Source: Pedobacter arcticus A12 | GTDB taxonomy: Bacteria; Bacteroidota; Bacteroidia; Sphingobacteriales; Sphingobacteriaceae | Direction of reading: 5' to 3' | Length of the DNA: 64,000 nt | Assembly: GCF_000302595.1 (NCBI RefSeq) | Contig: NZ_JH947128.1 | Span: forward strand, 396,277 to 460,276 | Shown: one piece after another, positions 36,639 to 44,996 of the stretch | How the letters are laid out: each line of letters starts with the position of its first letter | Position numbering within the stretch: the first letter of the stretch is position 1 | Notes under the pieces: generated by a model | The model's input: only the letters and a program-made list of their open reading frames with translations | What the model was told of the DNA's origin: nothing | Database searches by the model: none | Position numbers and translations under genes: made by a program

Positions 36639-37082
36639 TTAAAATTTAACTTCTTTAGGGTTCTGCGCAGCATGTGGATGCTCATTACCTGCATAGATAT
36701 ACAGATTTTTGAAAATTGCTCTACCTAAACGAGTTTTAGGTAACATACCACGTACAGCCTTCTCGATAATACGAGTTGGATGCTTTTCCATTAAATCTTT
36801 CGGAGTAATGAAACGCTGACCACCTGGGTAGCCAGTATATCTAACATAAACTTTGTCAGACATTTTATTACCAGTCAATTTAACCTTGTCTGCATTGATA
36901 ACGATTACATTATCGCCGCAGTCTACGTGTGGGGTAAAAGATGGCTTGTTTTTTCCTCTAATCACCTTAGCGATGTTAGAAGACAAGCGCCCCAAAATCT
37001 CGCCCTGAGCGTCAACAACAATCCATTGTTTGTCAACGGTCTTTTTATTGGCAGAGACAGTTTTGTAACTTAACGTATTCAC
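36639..37082 (-). CDS. rplM: 50S ribosomal protein L13
   Basis: A 147-residue large-subunit protein with L13 signatures (WIVVDAQGEILGRLSSNIAK; YTGYPGGQRF; AVRGMLPKTRLGR). Translation appears to begin at a GTG (37080-37082), giving MNTLSYKTVSANKK; no ATG is available at this point. It is the first gene of rplM-rpsI-rpsB-tsf, preceded by a good promoter and a short hairpin leader that may be a regulatory site. Confidence 0.97.
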   Translation of the reverse strand: MNTLSYKTVSANKKTVDKQWIVVDAQGEILGRLSSNIAKVIRGKNKPSFTPHVDCGDNVIVINADKVKLTGNKMSDKVYVRYTGYPGGQRFITPKDLMEKHPTRIIEKAVRGMLPKTRLGRAIFKNLYIYAGNEHPHAAQNPKEVKF

Positions 37083-37116
37083 TTGCTTTGTATTTAATTA
37101 ATAAAATATAGTATTC

Positions 37117-37133
37117 CCCTAATTTTTTTAGGG
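37117..37133 (-). promoter_or_regulatory. 5' leader hairpin of the rplM operon
   Basis: CCCTAA (37117-37122) pairs with TTAGGG (37128-37133), at or near the predicted 5' end of the mRNA. Ribosomal leader RNAs upstream of rplM have been proposed for Bacteroidia, so this may be a binding site for L13 autoregulation. That function is inferred from position only. Confidence 0.5.
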
Positions 37134-37137
37134 ACTG

Positions 37138-37168
37138 CAAAGATAGAACTATGCTTTTATATATCAAA
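37138..37168 (-). promoter_or_regulatory. promoter of the rplM-rpsI-rpsB-tsf operon
   Basis: On the minus strand TTTG (37165-37168) and TATCTTTG (37138-37145) are 19 bases apart, an exact match to the Bacteroidota promoter consensus. The transcript would start near 37131, about 50 bases before the rplM GTG. Confidence 0.85.
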
Positions 37169-37295
37169 GGGTTGGATGGAGATTTATTTGGAAGATTTTG
37201 AGTGGGAGGTGGGAAGTAAGCGGGTTGTAGGTTATAAGTTTTATAGATAGGCTATCTGACAGAAAGTCCCCTTTCCCAATTTAATCACTTTATTG

Positions 37296-37495
37296 ATCTG
37301 GGCGTTTCCTTTTTCCATAGCACAAGGCCCCACCCAGGTCAGGCTTTCCGCTCATAAGCACAAAGCCTTAGCCACGGGCGGGTACCCACTACAATCCCTA
37401 ACCAGATATTATTCTCTTGATCCCCATGCACTCGCCATTCTTCTTTTGATTCTCTTAATCGGTGTACTCATCGAAATTAGAGAATCGCCCTAACA
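37296..37495. repeat. degenerate dispersed element in a gene-free spacer
   Basis: The 37169-37603 spacer holds GGGCGTTTCC (37300-37309) and AGGCTTTCCGCTCATAAG (about 37341-37358), a spread-out version of the GGGCGTT...GGGCTTTCCG element at 28642. An open frame of 66 codons crosses it but has no homology I recognise and is dismissed. I see nothing else in the spacer. Confidence 0.4.
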
Positions 37496-37603
37496 AAAGC
37501 GACGCTACGAAAGCATCGAGCGTGAAATATAAGCTAGGTTTTACCATTATTACTTTATTATTACAGTACAAGCTAATTCTGCCAAGTTTATGACCTAAAT
37601 CAC

Positions 37604-37634
37604 TTTAGATATGAAAAGCTTTGCCTTAGATTTG
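37604..37634 (+). promoter_or_regulatory. promoter of the azurin-like gene
   Basis: TTTA (37604-37607) and TAGATTTG (37627-37634) are 19 bases apart; only the last base of the upstream box departs from consensus. The predicted start is near 37641, 13 bases before the ATG. Confidence 0.7.
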
Positions 37635-37653
37635 CTGAAAAATATATTTTAAT

Positions 37654-38181
37654 ATGAAACAAATGAAATTAAAATCAACTTTCGCAATGTTAGCCCTAGG
37701 CTTAACCTTCTTATTTGCGTGTAACAACGAACAAAAAAGTGAAGCAACGAATGAAACAGCGGTTGCTGATGAAACAGCTGTTGATGAAACGGAGGCTACC
37801 AGCCAAGAAAAAGCAGAAATCACTTTAAATGCCAATGATGCTATGCAGTTTGATAAAAATGAGTTTACTGTTTCTGCTGGACAAACAGTAGTTTTAACGT
37901 TGAACCATACAGGCAAACAGCCTGCAGCTTCTATGGGACACAATTTTGTACTTTTAACCCAAGGTACAGATATGGCTACTTTTGCAACTGCAGCAATGGC
38001 GGCTAAAGACAATGATTACATCCCAGCTGATGGTAATGGCGTAATTGCACATACCAAACTTATTGGTGGCGGAGAGAGCGACACCATTACCTTCACAGCT
38101 CCAGAAAAAGGGACTTATGATTTTTTATGTTCTTTCCCAGGGCACTATTCTATTATGAAGGGTAAATTTATTGTTCAGTAA
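37654..38181 (+). CDS. azurin-like blue copper lipoprotein
   Basis: A 175-residue cupredoxin, an electron carrier anchored as a lipoprotein (signal LALGLTFLFAC, lipobox Cys at 23). An acidic, Thr/Ala-rich linker of about 30 residues follows. The azurin domain starts near ITLNANDAMQFDKNEFTV. The copper ligands are visible: His in SMGHNFVLL, then Cys, His and Met in CSFPGHYSIMKG. Flavobacterial azurins serve respiratory electron transfer. No oxidase genes are adjacent. A promoter upstream and a terminator downstream make it a single-gene transcript. Confidence 0.95.
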   Translation: MKQMKLKSTFAMLALGLTFLFACNNEQKSEATNETAVADETAVDETEATSQEKAEITLNANDAMQFDKNEFTVSAGQTVVLTLNHTGKQPAASMGHNFVLLTQGTDMATFATAAMAAKDNDYIPADGNGVIAHTKLIGGGESDTITFTAPEKGTYDFLCSFPGHYSIMKGKFIVQ

Positions 38182-38203
38182 AAAGAACTAAAGTTTATAC
38201 TTA

Positions 38204-38260
38204 AAAAGTCCCAGAAGGCTTGCAGGGAATTATATTATCTTGCACCTCTGGGACTTTTCT
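38204..38260 (+). terminator. terminator of the azurin gene
   Basis: AAAAGTCCCAG (38204-38214) pairs with CTGGGACTTTT (38248-38258) over a long loop with a further TGCA pairing. The T tract continues into the 3' arm. It begins 22 bases after the stop. Confidence 0.75.
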
Positions 38261-38342
38261 TTTTCAAAGGGCTTTTATTTTCCGGCTGGAGGGTTACTAG
38301 CTTTTTCAAAGCTCCCTAATTCTATTATACCGTTCTATTAGA

Positions 38343-38377
38343 AACAGCCGTTTATCTTATCGTAACAAACGGCTGTT
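38343..38377 (-). terminator. probable terminator of the 38384-38839 gene
   Basis: AACAGCCGTTT (38343-38353) pairs perfectly with AAACGGCTGTT (38367-38377). It lies six bases past the stop on the minus strand, but only TTTCTAAT follows, so termination may be partial. Confidence 0.6.
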
Positions 38378-38383
38378 CGGATG

Positions 38384-38839
38384 TTAAGCTGGCACAGCCA
38401 GTAGTAAAACCCATTCCTTGGCCATTTTTTTAGCGCTAGGCAATTCGCTTTCACTACTGTCATATTGCTTATAAAGAACAATTTCTTTTTTCGCACCATT
38501 AGCAAAAGACAATAAAAGCATCACATTTCTTACTTCTTTGCCATTATAACTTATCTCTTCCTTAACACTTATAACTTTTTCAAGGTCGATTAATTCGTAG
38601 GTAAAATCGATTAAATTGAGAAGTATCAACTTCCGCTTATCCGAAAAGGCAAGTAGCAAGTTCCCTATACTGCCTGTACGGGTAAGTTTACAATTATTAT
38701 CGGCAGTAATGCTGTCGAGTTTGTTTTGGAGTAATTCCTGTTTCTTTTTTCTGTTACTTCTTTTAACTATAACTACGGGAATCAATATCAATGCGGCTAA
38801 AACAACCATAACAAGGGTGTTCTCTAAAATATTTGTCAT
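38384..38839 (-). CDS. membrane-anchored protein of unknown function
   Basis: A 151-residue protein with one N-terminal membrane span (about 8-25, TLVMVVLAALILIPVVIV) followed by a very basic stop-transfer KRSNRKKK. The cytoplasmic rest looks like a small mixed alpha/beta domain with strands KLILLNLIDFTYELIDLE and EVRNVMLLLSFANGAKKEI. I recognise no family. It is monocistronic, convergent with the azurin gene. Confidence 0.7.
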   Translation of the reverse strand: MTNILENTLVMVVLAALILIPVVIVKRSNRKKKQELLQNKLDSITADNNCKLTRTGSIGNLLLAFSDKRKLILLNLIDFTYELIDLEKVISVKEEISYNGKEVRNVMLLLSFANGAKKEIVLYKQYDSSESELPSAKKMAKEWVLLLAVPA

Positions 38840-38963
38840 TTTTTTTAGGATATAAATTTTGGATTACCAGTATTAACTGGCAGCTAAATAAAGATTTGGA
38901 AATTATCTTTTTAAATTTCCTAGGAGGATTGCCTGATCTTTAAAAGAAAGAGCAATTGCGTAA

Positions 38964-39308
38964 CTAATAAAAAGAATGGAAAGGAAAAAGGATGAGCCAC
39001 AACCAGCGTTGCCTCAAAACTTTAATTTTTTTCTGATAAAAACTATCCGCACCAATTCCAGCAAAACCGATGAAGGAAATAAAAGTGAACAGTACGGACG
39101 TAGAAACAGGCAAAGTTTGCGAGTGTACAGGGAACGACACTCTTGAACTCTCTAAAAACGCAGCACTTGTACCACATGTCTGTACTTTTTTAAACTCCTG
39201 CTGTTGATTACGCTCAAGTTTTGCTTGATCATAAGAAACGACTGAGGCCTTCGTGTTAAATACGATCCCGAAAATTAAGATGGTAAATATTTTTAGCAGT
39301 AGCTTCAT
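38964..39308 (-). CDS. small secreted or membrane protein of unknown function
   Basis: A 114-residue protein starting at ATG 39308 (MKLLLKIFTILIFGIVF, signal-like); the frame is open three codons further to a TTG. A second hydrophobic segment (about 69-86, VLFTFISFIGFAGIGADSF) is followed by a basic KKIKVLRQRW tail. One Cys is at about residue 45. It is unlike any family I know and could be a false ORF, but its signal peptide and hydrophobic pattern are coherent. Confidence 0.5.
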   Translation of the reverse strand: MKLLLKIFTILIFGIVFNTKASVVSYDQAKLERNQQQEFKKVQTCGTSAAFLESSRVSFPVHSQTLPVSTSVLFTFISFIGFAGIGADSFYQKKIKVLRQRWLWLILFPFHSFY

Positions 39309-39518
39309 TTTATGCAATGATACAAAATCATTGCAATAGTAAAGTAAAAAGGTGGCTTGATGAAAAAATTGAAAAAGGTAGGAAGGTGGAAATAACCTTT
39401 TTCCTCGAAAAATTCGCCTTCTACCCCCTAAACTCTTTATTTTGTATAAAATCCCGCTATAAGTTTAACGCCAAGTCTGTTTTTTTTGGCGGCTTTACAA
39501 GAAATTTAATACAACAAT

Positions 39519-40337
39519 ATGCCACAACAGAATTTTAAGGAGCGACTAAACAGCATTATATTCGGAACAGATACCAAAGAAGGAAAACACTTTGACATCA
39601 TTTTACTTTGGGTAATCTTGGTCAGTGTAGTGGTGGTGATTGCGGAAAGCATGCCTGAGCTCGGCCTTAGGTTTCCAAAAACATTTTATTACATCGAATG
39701 GTTTTTCACCATTGCGTTTTCTATTGAATACTTGGTTAGAATTTATATTGCAGAAAAGGCCCGTAAATACGTATTCAGCTTTTGGGGTGTTATAGATTTC
39801 CTTTCTGTTGTCCCCACTTATTTCAGCATCTTTTTTGCCGCGTACCACTACCTCTTAGTCATCAGAATACTTCGGTTACTGCGAATCTTTAGGATATTAA
39901 AGCTGGTTAGGTTTACCCGCGAAGGACAAGTTCTTTTAGCCGCACTAAAATTGAGCGCTTACAAAATAGCAGTTTTTATAACCTTCATATTTACCTTCAT
40001 TGTACTTTTAGCTACGCTAATGTATGTGATCGAACATGGAAACCCAGGGTTTTCTAGCATTCCTTCCAGTATTTATTGGGGAATCGTCACGGTTACCACG
40101 GTTGGCTTTGGAGACATTGTACCCATGACTTATCTGGGTAAAGCCATTGCATCTTTCATGATGTTATCGGGTTATGCAATAATTGCAGTACCTACCGGAA
40201 TTGTAACTGCAGAACTTACTAAAAAGGTGAGAGAAAAACACCAGTCGGAATGCCCGAAATGCGATCGACCAGTAAAAAATGCCGATAACTTCTGTGGCAA
40301 TTGCGGGCAAACCTTAAGCTTGGAGACCGAATACTAG
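39519..40337 (+). CDS. voltage-gated-type potassium channel with C-terminal zinc ribbon
   Basis: A 272-residue ion channel of the six-transmembrane Kv type. Spans S1-S3 lie within about 26-105. S4 is arginine-rich (VIRILRLLRIFRILKLVRF, about 114-132), matching a voltage sensor. S5 covers about 150-170. The selectivity filter is TTVGFGD at 193-199 and S6 about 205-225. A soluble tail ends in a four-cysteine zinc ribbon, CPKC...CGNC at Cys245, 248, 259 and 262. No regulatory RCK domain is present. The ribbon is an unusual appendage and may control gating or assembly, but this is inferred. The gene stands alone. Confidence 0.93.
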   Translation: MPQQNFKERLNSIIFGTDTKEGKHFDIILLWVILVSVVVVIAESMPELGLRFPKTFYYIEWFFTIAFSIEYLVRIYIAEKARKYVFSFWGVIDFLSVVPTYFSIFFAAYHYLLVIRILRLLRIFRILKLVRFTREGQVLLAALKLSAYKIAVFITFIFTFIVLLATLMYVIEHGNPGFSSIPSSIYWGIVTVTTVGFGDIVPMTYLGKAIASFMMLSGYAIIAVPTGIVTAELTKKVREKHQSECPKCDRPVKNADNFCGNCGQTLSLETEY

Positions 40338-40520
40338 TAGGCAATTTGATCGCATTTCTTTTTGCGCTAACGATTGAAACGGCATCCTTTTTTTTGTGCT
40401 TAAACTGGGTGCAGGTAACAAAAAAAGATTTAGTGAAAAAGCGTGTAAAAGCGCCCGATTAAAAATTTAAGAAACTTGATACTGCTTTTTAAAGACTTGT
40501 GTGCAATTTAGCTGGCACAA

Positions 40521-40555
40521 AAAAAGGCCTCAGATTTTAAACCTGAGACCTTTAA
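40521..40555 (-). terminator. terminator of typA
   Basis: AAAGG-CTCAG and CTGAG-CCTTT (about 40523-40553) form a stem with one unpaired base on each arm around an A/T-rich loop. On the minus strand it is followed by TTTTTGTGCC. It lies about 20 bases past the stop. Confidence 0.75.
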
Positions 40556-40572
40556 TAATTAATCAAAAATCC

Positions 40573-42384
40573 TTATTGGTTAATCAATGCTTTCCCTTTT
40601 GTTTTACGTTCTTGATCTGTTAAGTAAATTTTACGTAAACGGATGCTTAATGGCGTAACTTCAATGTACTCATCAGCTTGGATATATTCCATACACTCTT
40701 CTAAAGAGAATTTGATTGCTGGTGCAATACGTGTATTATCATCTGTACCAGAAGCTCTCATGTTAGTCAATTGCTTTCCTTTGGTTACGTTAATTACCAA
40801 GTCGGTATCACGGATGTGCTCACCCAAAATCTGACCTTCGTAAATATCAACTCCTGGATCAACAAAGAAACGGCCTCTATCTTGCAATTTGTCAATCGCA
40901 TAAGCGGTAGTCATCCCTTTATCCATAGAAATTAAAACTCCGTTTCCACGTCCAGGGATTGTACCTTTCCAAGGTTCGTAGGCTTTAAAACGGTGCGCCA
41001 TAATTGCCTCACCTGCAGTTGCAGTTAAAACGTTGTTACGTAGACCAATAATACCGCGAGCAGGAATGTCGAATTCTAAATGCTGTAGATCGCCTTTAGG
41101 TTCCATAATCAATAAATCACCTTTACGCTGCGTTACCAATTCAATTACTTTACCTGCAACCTCACCCGGTACATCAACAATTAAAGTTTCAATCGGCTCG
41201 CATTTAACGCCATCAATAACTTTAACAATTACCTGTGGCTGGCCAACCTGCATTTCGTAACCTTCACGACGCATGGTTTCAATTAAAACTGATAAGTGAA
41301 GAATACCACGACCGTAAACTAGGTAGGAATCTGGAGATTCGGTCTCTACTAAACGTAAAGCCAAGTTTTTCTCTAATTCTTTGTATAAACGCTCACGTAA
41401 ACGCTGTGAAGTAACAAATTTACCTTCTTTACCAAAGAAAGGAGAGTTGTTGATGGTAAACAACATGTTCATTGTTGGCTCATCAATAGAAATTACTTCC
41501 AATTGTTCTGGATTGTTGAAATCAGCAATGGTATCGCCAATGTCAAAACCATCAATACCTACAACAGCACAAATATCTCCACACCCAACTTCAGTAACTT
41601 TAACTTTCCCTAAGCCTTCAAAAGTATATAATTCTTTAATTCTTGATTTTACAATTTTACCATCGCGTTTTACCAAAGAAACTGGCATGTTTTCTTTGAT
41701 GGTACCGCGGGCAACTCTACCAACTGCAATACGACCTACGAAAGAAGAATAATCTAACGAAGTAATCTGCATTTGCAAAGTACCTTCCTGTATTGGTGCT
41801 GGTGGAATGTTTGCTAAAATAGCATCCATCAAAGGGAAAATATTTTCTGTCTTTTCTTTCCAGTCTGTACTCATCCATCCTTGTTTTGATGAACCGTAAA
41901 TTACAGGGAAATCTAACTGATCTTCTGTTGCATCCAGGTTGAAGAACAATTCGAAAATTTGTTCGTAAACTTCTTCTGGGCGACAGTTTTCTTTATCTAC
42001 TTTGTTTACAACAACAATTGGTTTTAAGCCTAAAGCCAAAGCTTTTTGTGTTACAAAACGAGTTTGAGGCATTGCGCCTTCAAAAGCATCACATAATAAC
42101 ACTACACCATCGGCCATTTTCAAAACACGCTCAACCTCGCCACCAAAATCCGCGTGACCAGGTGTATCAATGATATTGATTTTCACGTCCTTATACTGAA
42201 CCGAAACGTTTTTTGAAACAATGGTAATACCACGTTCACGCTCTAAATCGTTGTTGTCTAATATCAGGTCACCCGAGTTCTCATTATCTCGGAAGATAGA
42301 ACAGGAGTGTAAAATTTTGTCAACTAATGTGGTTTTACCGTGGTCAACGTGGGCGATAATCGCTATGTTTCTAATCTTTTGCAT
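40573..42384 (-). CDS. typA: ribosome-associated translational GTPase TypA/BipA
   Basis: A 603-residue GTPase of the elongation-factor family that acts in ribosome assembly and stress adaptation. G1 is AHVDHGKTTLVDKIL, the switch II region is DTPGHADFGGEVERVL, and G4 is VVNKVDK. A beta-barrel domain and EF-G-like domains follow, and the C-terminal BipA-specific region includes RGIIGLRNNVLTATAGEAIM. The length is typical. A TACCTTTG box at 42412-42419 on the minus strand fits the -7 consensus, but no matching upstream box is seen. Confidence 0.98.
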   Translation of the reverse strand: MQKIRNIAIIAHVDHGKTTLVDKILHSCSIFRDNENSGDLILDNNDLERERGITIVSKNVSVQYKDVKINIIDTPGHADFGGEVERVLKMADGVVLLCDAFEGAMPQTRFVTQKALALGLKPIVVVNKVDKENCRPEEVYEQIFELFFNLDATEDQLDFPVIYGSSKQGWMSTDWKEKTENIFPLMDAILANIPPAPIQEGTLQMQITSLDYSSFVGRIAVGRVARGTIKENMPVSLVKRDGKIVKSRIKELYTFEGLGKVKVTEVGCGDICAVVGIDGFDIGDTIADFNNPEQLEVISIDEPTMNMLFTINNSPFFGKEGKFVTSQRLRERLYKELEKNLALRLVETESPDSYLVYGRGILHLSVLIETMRREGYEMQVGQPQVIVKVIDGVKCEPIETLIVDVPGEVAGKVIELVTQRKGDLLIMEPKGDLQHLEFDIPARGIIGLRNNVLTATAGEAIMAHRFKAYEPWKGTIPGRGNGVLISMDKGMTTAYAIDKLQDRGRFFVDPGVDIYEGQILGEHIRDTDLVINVTKGKQLTNMRASGTDDNTRIAPAIKFSLEECMEYIQADEYIEVTPLSIRLRKIYLTDQERKTKGKALINQ

Positions 42385-42505
42385 TCAAAAATTACTCTAA
42401 AAAAATTTTTGCAAAGGTATAATATTAATCACAAAAAATCGCATGCTAATCATTTGAATTTAAAATGACTATGTATTATTTTTAAACTTTTACCTTTGTA
42501 AGGTT

Positions 42506-42664
42506 ATGGATTTACAGCTCATTATCGTTATCATTTTATTCTTAGGCGCCTTATTTTATATGGGGAGGTTAATATATAGGAGTTTAAAATCAAAAAAAGG
42601 CTGCGCCAGTGGCTGTGGTAAATGTGGGGTTGATTTCTCAAAAATCGACACAAAAAAAAATTAA
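42506..42664 (+). CDS. FeoB-associated Cys-rich membrane protein
   Basis: A 52-residue protein. It has an N-terminal membrane span (MDLQLIIVIILFLGALFYMG) followed by a basic RLIYRSLKSKKG and a cysteine cluster CASGCGKCG (Cys33, 37, 40). This matches the small cysteine-rich proteins usually encoded next to the ferrous iron transporter FeoB and thought to help iron uptake. No feoB or feoA gene lies in this window, so it is displaced. A TACCTTTG box at 42491-42498 lies close to the ATG, which might make the mRNA almost leaderless; that is inference. Confidence 0.8.
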   Translation: MDLQLIIVIILFLGALFYMGRLIYRSLKSKKGCASGCGKCGVDFSKIDTKKN

Positions 42665-42864
42665 TACGTTTTTATTTTTTACCCTCAAAAAACAAAAAAG
42701 GCATAAGGTAATAAGCTTACGCCCCCAACCTTAAAAAATATTTCCTAAATCTTAATTCTGAAACTGGGTAGGATATCTGTTGCTGGATTCCTTTTATCAG
42801 TCGCTACGTTTTCATTTTGTAGAGGGTGTTTTCACTTCTACTACAGGTCGATTTTCCTCAAACA

Positions 42865-43031
42865 GGATACCAGTCAATATCATTACTTAAGAGGTTTTTG
42901 TCCTTGTCGAGGACACGAGACATCTCGCAAGGCAATACATTGGGTGTCCTACCTATTTGTGAGATGTCTCACTGGCGTCAGACATGACGCCATGAAGAGA
43001 AAAATCTCTTAAATAACGACATCGGGATACC
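42865..43031. repeat. structured intergenic element with inverted ends and internal hairpins
   Basis: A gene-free stretch (42665-43239) contains this compact element. Outer arms at 42880-42899 and 43000-43020 are imperfect inverted repeats (CTTAAGAGGTTTTT against the complement of AAAAATCTCTTAAATAA). Within it, GAGACATCTC at about 42921 and GAGATGTCTC at 42961-42970 form a larger helix, and TGGCGTCA/TGACGCCA (about 42973-42992) a second one. GGATACCAG occurs as a direct repeat at both ends. It encodes no ORF I would support. It could be a miniature mobile element or a structured RNA. Confidence 0.6.
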
Positions 43032-43239
43032 AGCATACCATTGTAATTTGTTTGCTTTCTGTAAAGAGGTTTATAAAATTGAAATGCTGTAGCGTAAAAT
43101 TTATTTTAATTCCCCTTATAATCATTACATTGCTTAACGGTGTGGTTACAAACGCCAAAACTGCCCAACATTATTCCTTTACCACATTATAATTTTATAG
43201 ATTTGCTCGTTAATATTTAGTGGAACAACCCTGTTAACC

Positions 43240-44994
43240 ATGGAGATTATAAGTACAGAAGAATTTGCCAAAGCCACCAAGCTTAATAAGTTAAGAATGC
43301 CTGGTTTGGCGTCTTTAATAATGGCGATTATGAAGATCACCGACATCAACGAAACGTTTGCAAAAGCAGCAAAGTACGAAGGCGTTGAATTTGTTGATGA
43401 GATTTTACGGTTGGTTGGCGTAAAGGTAGAAGTTAATGAATCTGACTGGAAAAACATCCCTTTAGAAGGTGCATTTACGGCGATTGCTAACCACCCTTAT
43501 GGTGGCATAGAAGGCTTGATATTAATAAAGGTTTTATGTACGGTTAGGCCCGATGCCAAAGTGATGGCTAACTTTTTATTAAAAAAAATACCTAACCTGA
43601 CCGATTTTTTTGTTGCGGTAAACCCGTTTGAGAACATAGAACATTCGTCCAGCATCAGCGGTATAAAAACCACATTATCATTACTAAATAACGGAACGCC
43701 TATCGGTATTTTTCCGGCTGGCGAGGTTTCAACCTATAAAATAAATCAGCAACAGATTACCGATAAAATATGGCATCCGGTGGTGGGTAAACTGATTAGT
43801 AAAGCTAAAGTTCCGGTATTGCCTATCTATTTCCATGGAAATAATGGTTTACTGTTTAATCTTCTATCCTTAATTCATCCTACTTTACGAACGGCAAAGT
43901 TACCCTCAGAACTTTTCAATAAAAAAGGACACACCATTAAAGTACGTATAGGAAAACCGATTGCTTATAAGGATATACCAACAAACGACAACAGCACCGA
44001 TATGCTTGCCTTTTTAAGAGCTAAAACCTATGCTTTAGGCGCAGGTTTAGAAGAAGAAAAGAAAATTTTTAGTCCACGGAATCTTTTTAAAATCAAATCT
44101 AAGCCTCAAGAAATTGTAGCTCCAATTGCGCAAGAGCTGATGGAGGAAGAGGTAGAAAAACTAAGAGACTCGCATAAAATCTGGACAGAAAAAAACTACG
44201 AGGTTTATATTACGCCAACAGCAAATATTCCGAATATCATCAAAGAAATTGGAAGGTTAAGAGAGGTTACCTTTCGAGAAGTTGGTGAAGGATCCAACAA
44301 AGCCATAGATTTAGATAGCTACGATATTTATTATAACCATTTATTTATTTGGGATTTAGAAACTAAGATGATTGTAGGTGCTTACCGTATTGGAAAAGGC
44401 GACGAGATCTTTTACAGTTTCGGCAAAAAGGGATTTTACATTTATGAGCTATTCAAAATCAAATCGCAGTTTTACCCGGTCTTGCGCAATAGCTTAGAGC
44501 TTGGTCGAAGCTGGATTAGAAAAGAATACCAACAAAAACCTTTACCGCTGTTTTTACTGTGGAAAGGGATCTTAAAATATATTTTAGACAACCCGCAGTA
44601 CCGCTATTTGATTGGGCCTGTTTCTATTAGCAATGCTTTTAGTAAATTCTCCAAATCCTTAATCGTAAACTTTATTTACCGCAACCATTTTGATAGCGAG
44701 CTGGCGCATATGGTAAAACCACGTAAAAAGTTTAAGGTTGATTTTTCTAAAATCGACGCGGATTTGTTGACGGCTTCCAGCAGTTCCTTAAAAAATCTGG
44801 ACAGCTTAATTGCCGAGATTGAAACTACACATATTAAAGTTCCGGTACTACTAAGACAGTACATCGCATTGAATGCAAAAATTATCTGCTTCAATATCGA
44901 CCCTAAATTCTCGGATTGTTTGGATGGTTTCTTAGTCCTCGATTTACAGGATGTACCACATGATATGCTGGAGAAATTGGGTAAAAATATTTAA
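43240..44994 (+). CDS. bifunctional acyltransferase, OlsF-like (ornithine/amino-lipid synthesis candidate)
   Basis: A 584-residue fusion. The N-terminal half (about 60-270) is a PlsC/OlsA-type O-acyltransferase with ANHPYGGIEGLIL (acceptor box) and IFPAGEVS (glycerol-phosphate-acyltransferase-like). The C-terminal half (about 310-510) is an OlsB/GNAT-like N-acyltransferase with REVTFREVGEGSNKA, DSYDIYYNHLFIWD, GAYRIGKGD and LELGRSWI. This order, OlsA-like then OlsB-like in one chain, matches OlsF enzymes that make ornithine lipids, a membrane amino-lipid common in Bacteroidota. The substrate amino acid is not visible. A VF530 protein gene follows after two bases, in one operon. Confidence 0.85.
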   Translation: MEIISTEEFAKATKLNKLRMPGLASLIMAIMKITDINETFAKAAKYEGVEFVDEILRLVGVKVEVNESDWKNIPLEGAFTAIANHPYGGIEGLILIKVLCTVRPDAKVMANFLLKKIPNLTDFFVAVNPFENIEHSSSISGIKTTLSLLNNGTPIGIFPAGEVSTYKINQQQITDKIWHPVVGKLISKAKVPVLPIYFHGNNGLLFNLLSLIHPTLRTAKLPSELFNKKGHTIKVRIGKPIAYKDIPTNDNSTDMLAFLRAKTYALGAGLEEEKKIFSPRNLFKIKSKPQEIVAPIAQELMEEEVEKLRDSHKIWTEKNYEVYITPTANIPNIIKEIGRLREVTFREVGEGSNKAIDLDSYDIYYNHLFIWDLETKMIVGAYRIGKGDEIFYSFGKKGFYIYELFKIKSQFYPVLRNSLELGRSWIRKEYQQKPLPLFLLWKGILKYILDNPQYRYLIGPVSISNAFSKFSKSLIVNFIYRNHFDSELAHMVKPRKKFKVDFSKIDADLLTASSSSLKNLDSLIAEIETTHIKVPVLLRQYIALNAKIICFNIDPKFSDCLDGFLVLDLQDVPHDMLEKLGKNI

Positions 44995-44996
44995 CA

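Noticed and set aside
37293..37493. Plus-strand 66-codon ORF with a hydrophobic end
   Set aside because: It crosses a dispersed repeat and has no signal peptide or family match.
39317..39538. Plus-strand 73-codon ORF before the potassium channel
   Set aside because: It overlaps the channel start in another frame and looks random; no promoter or homology.
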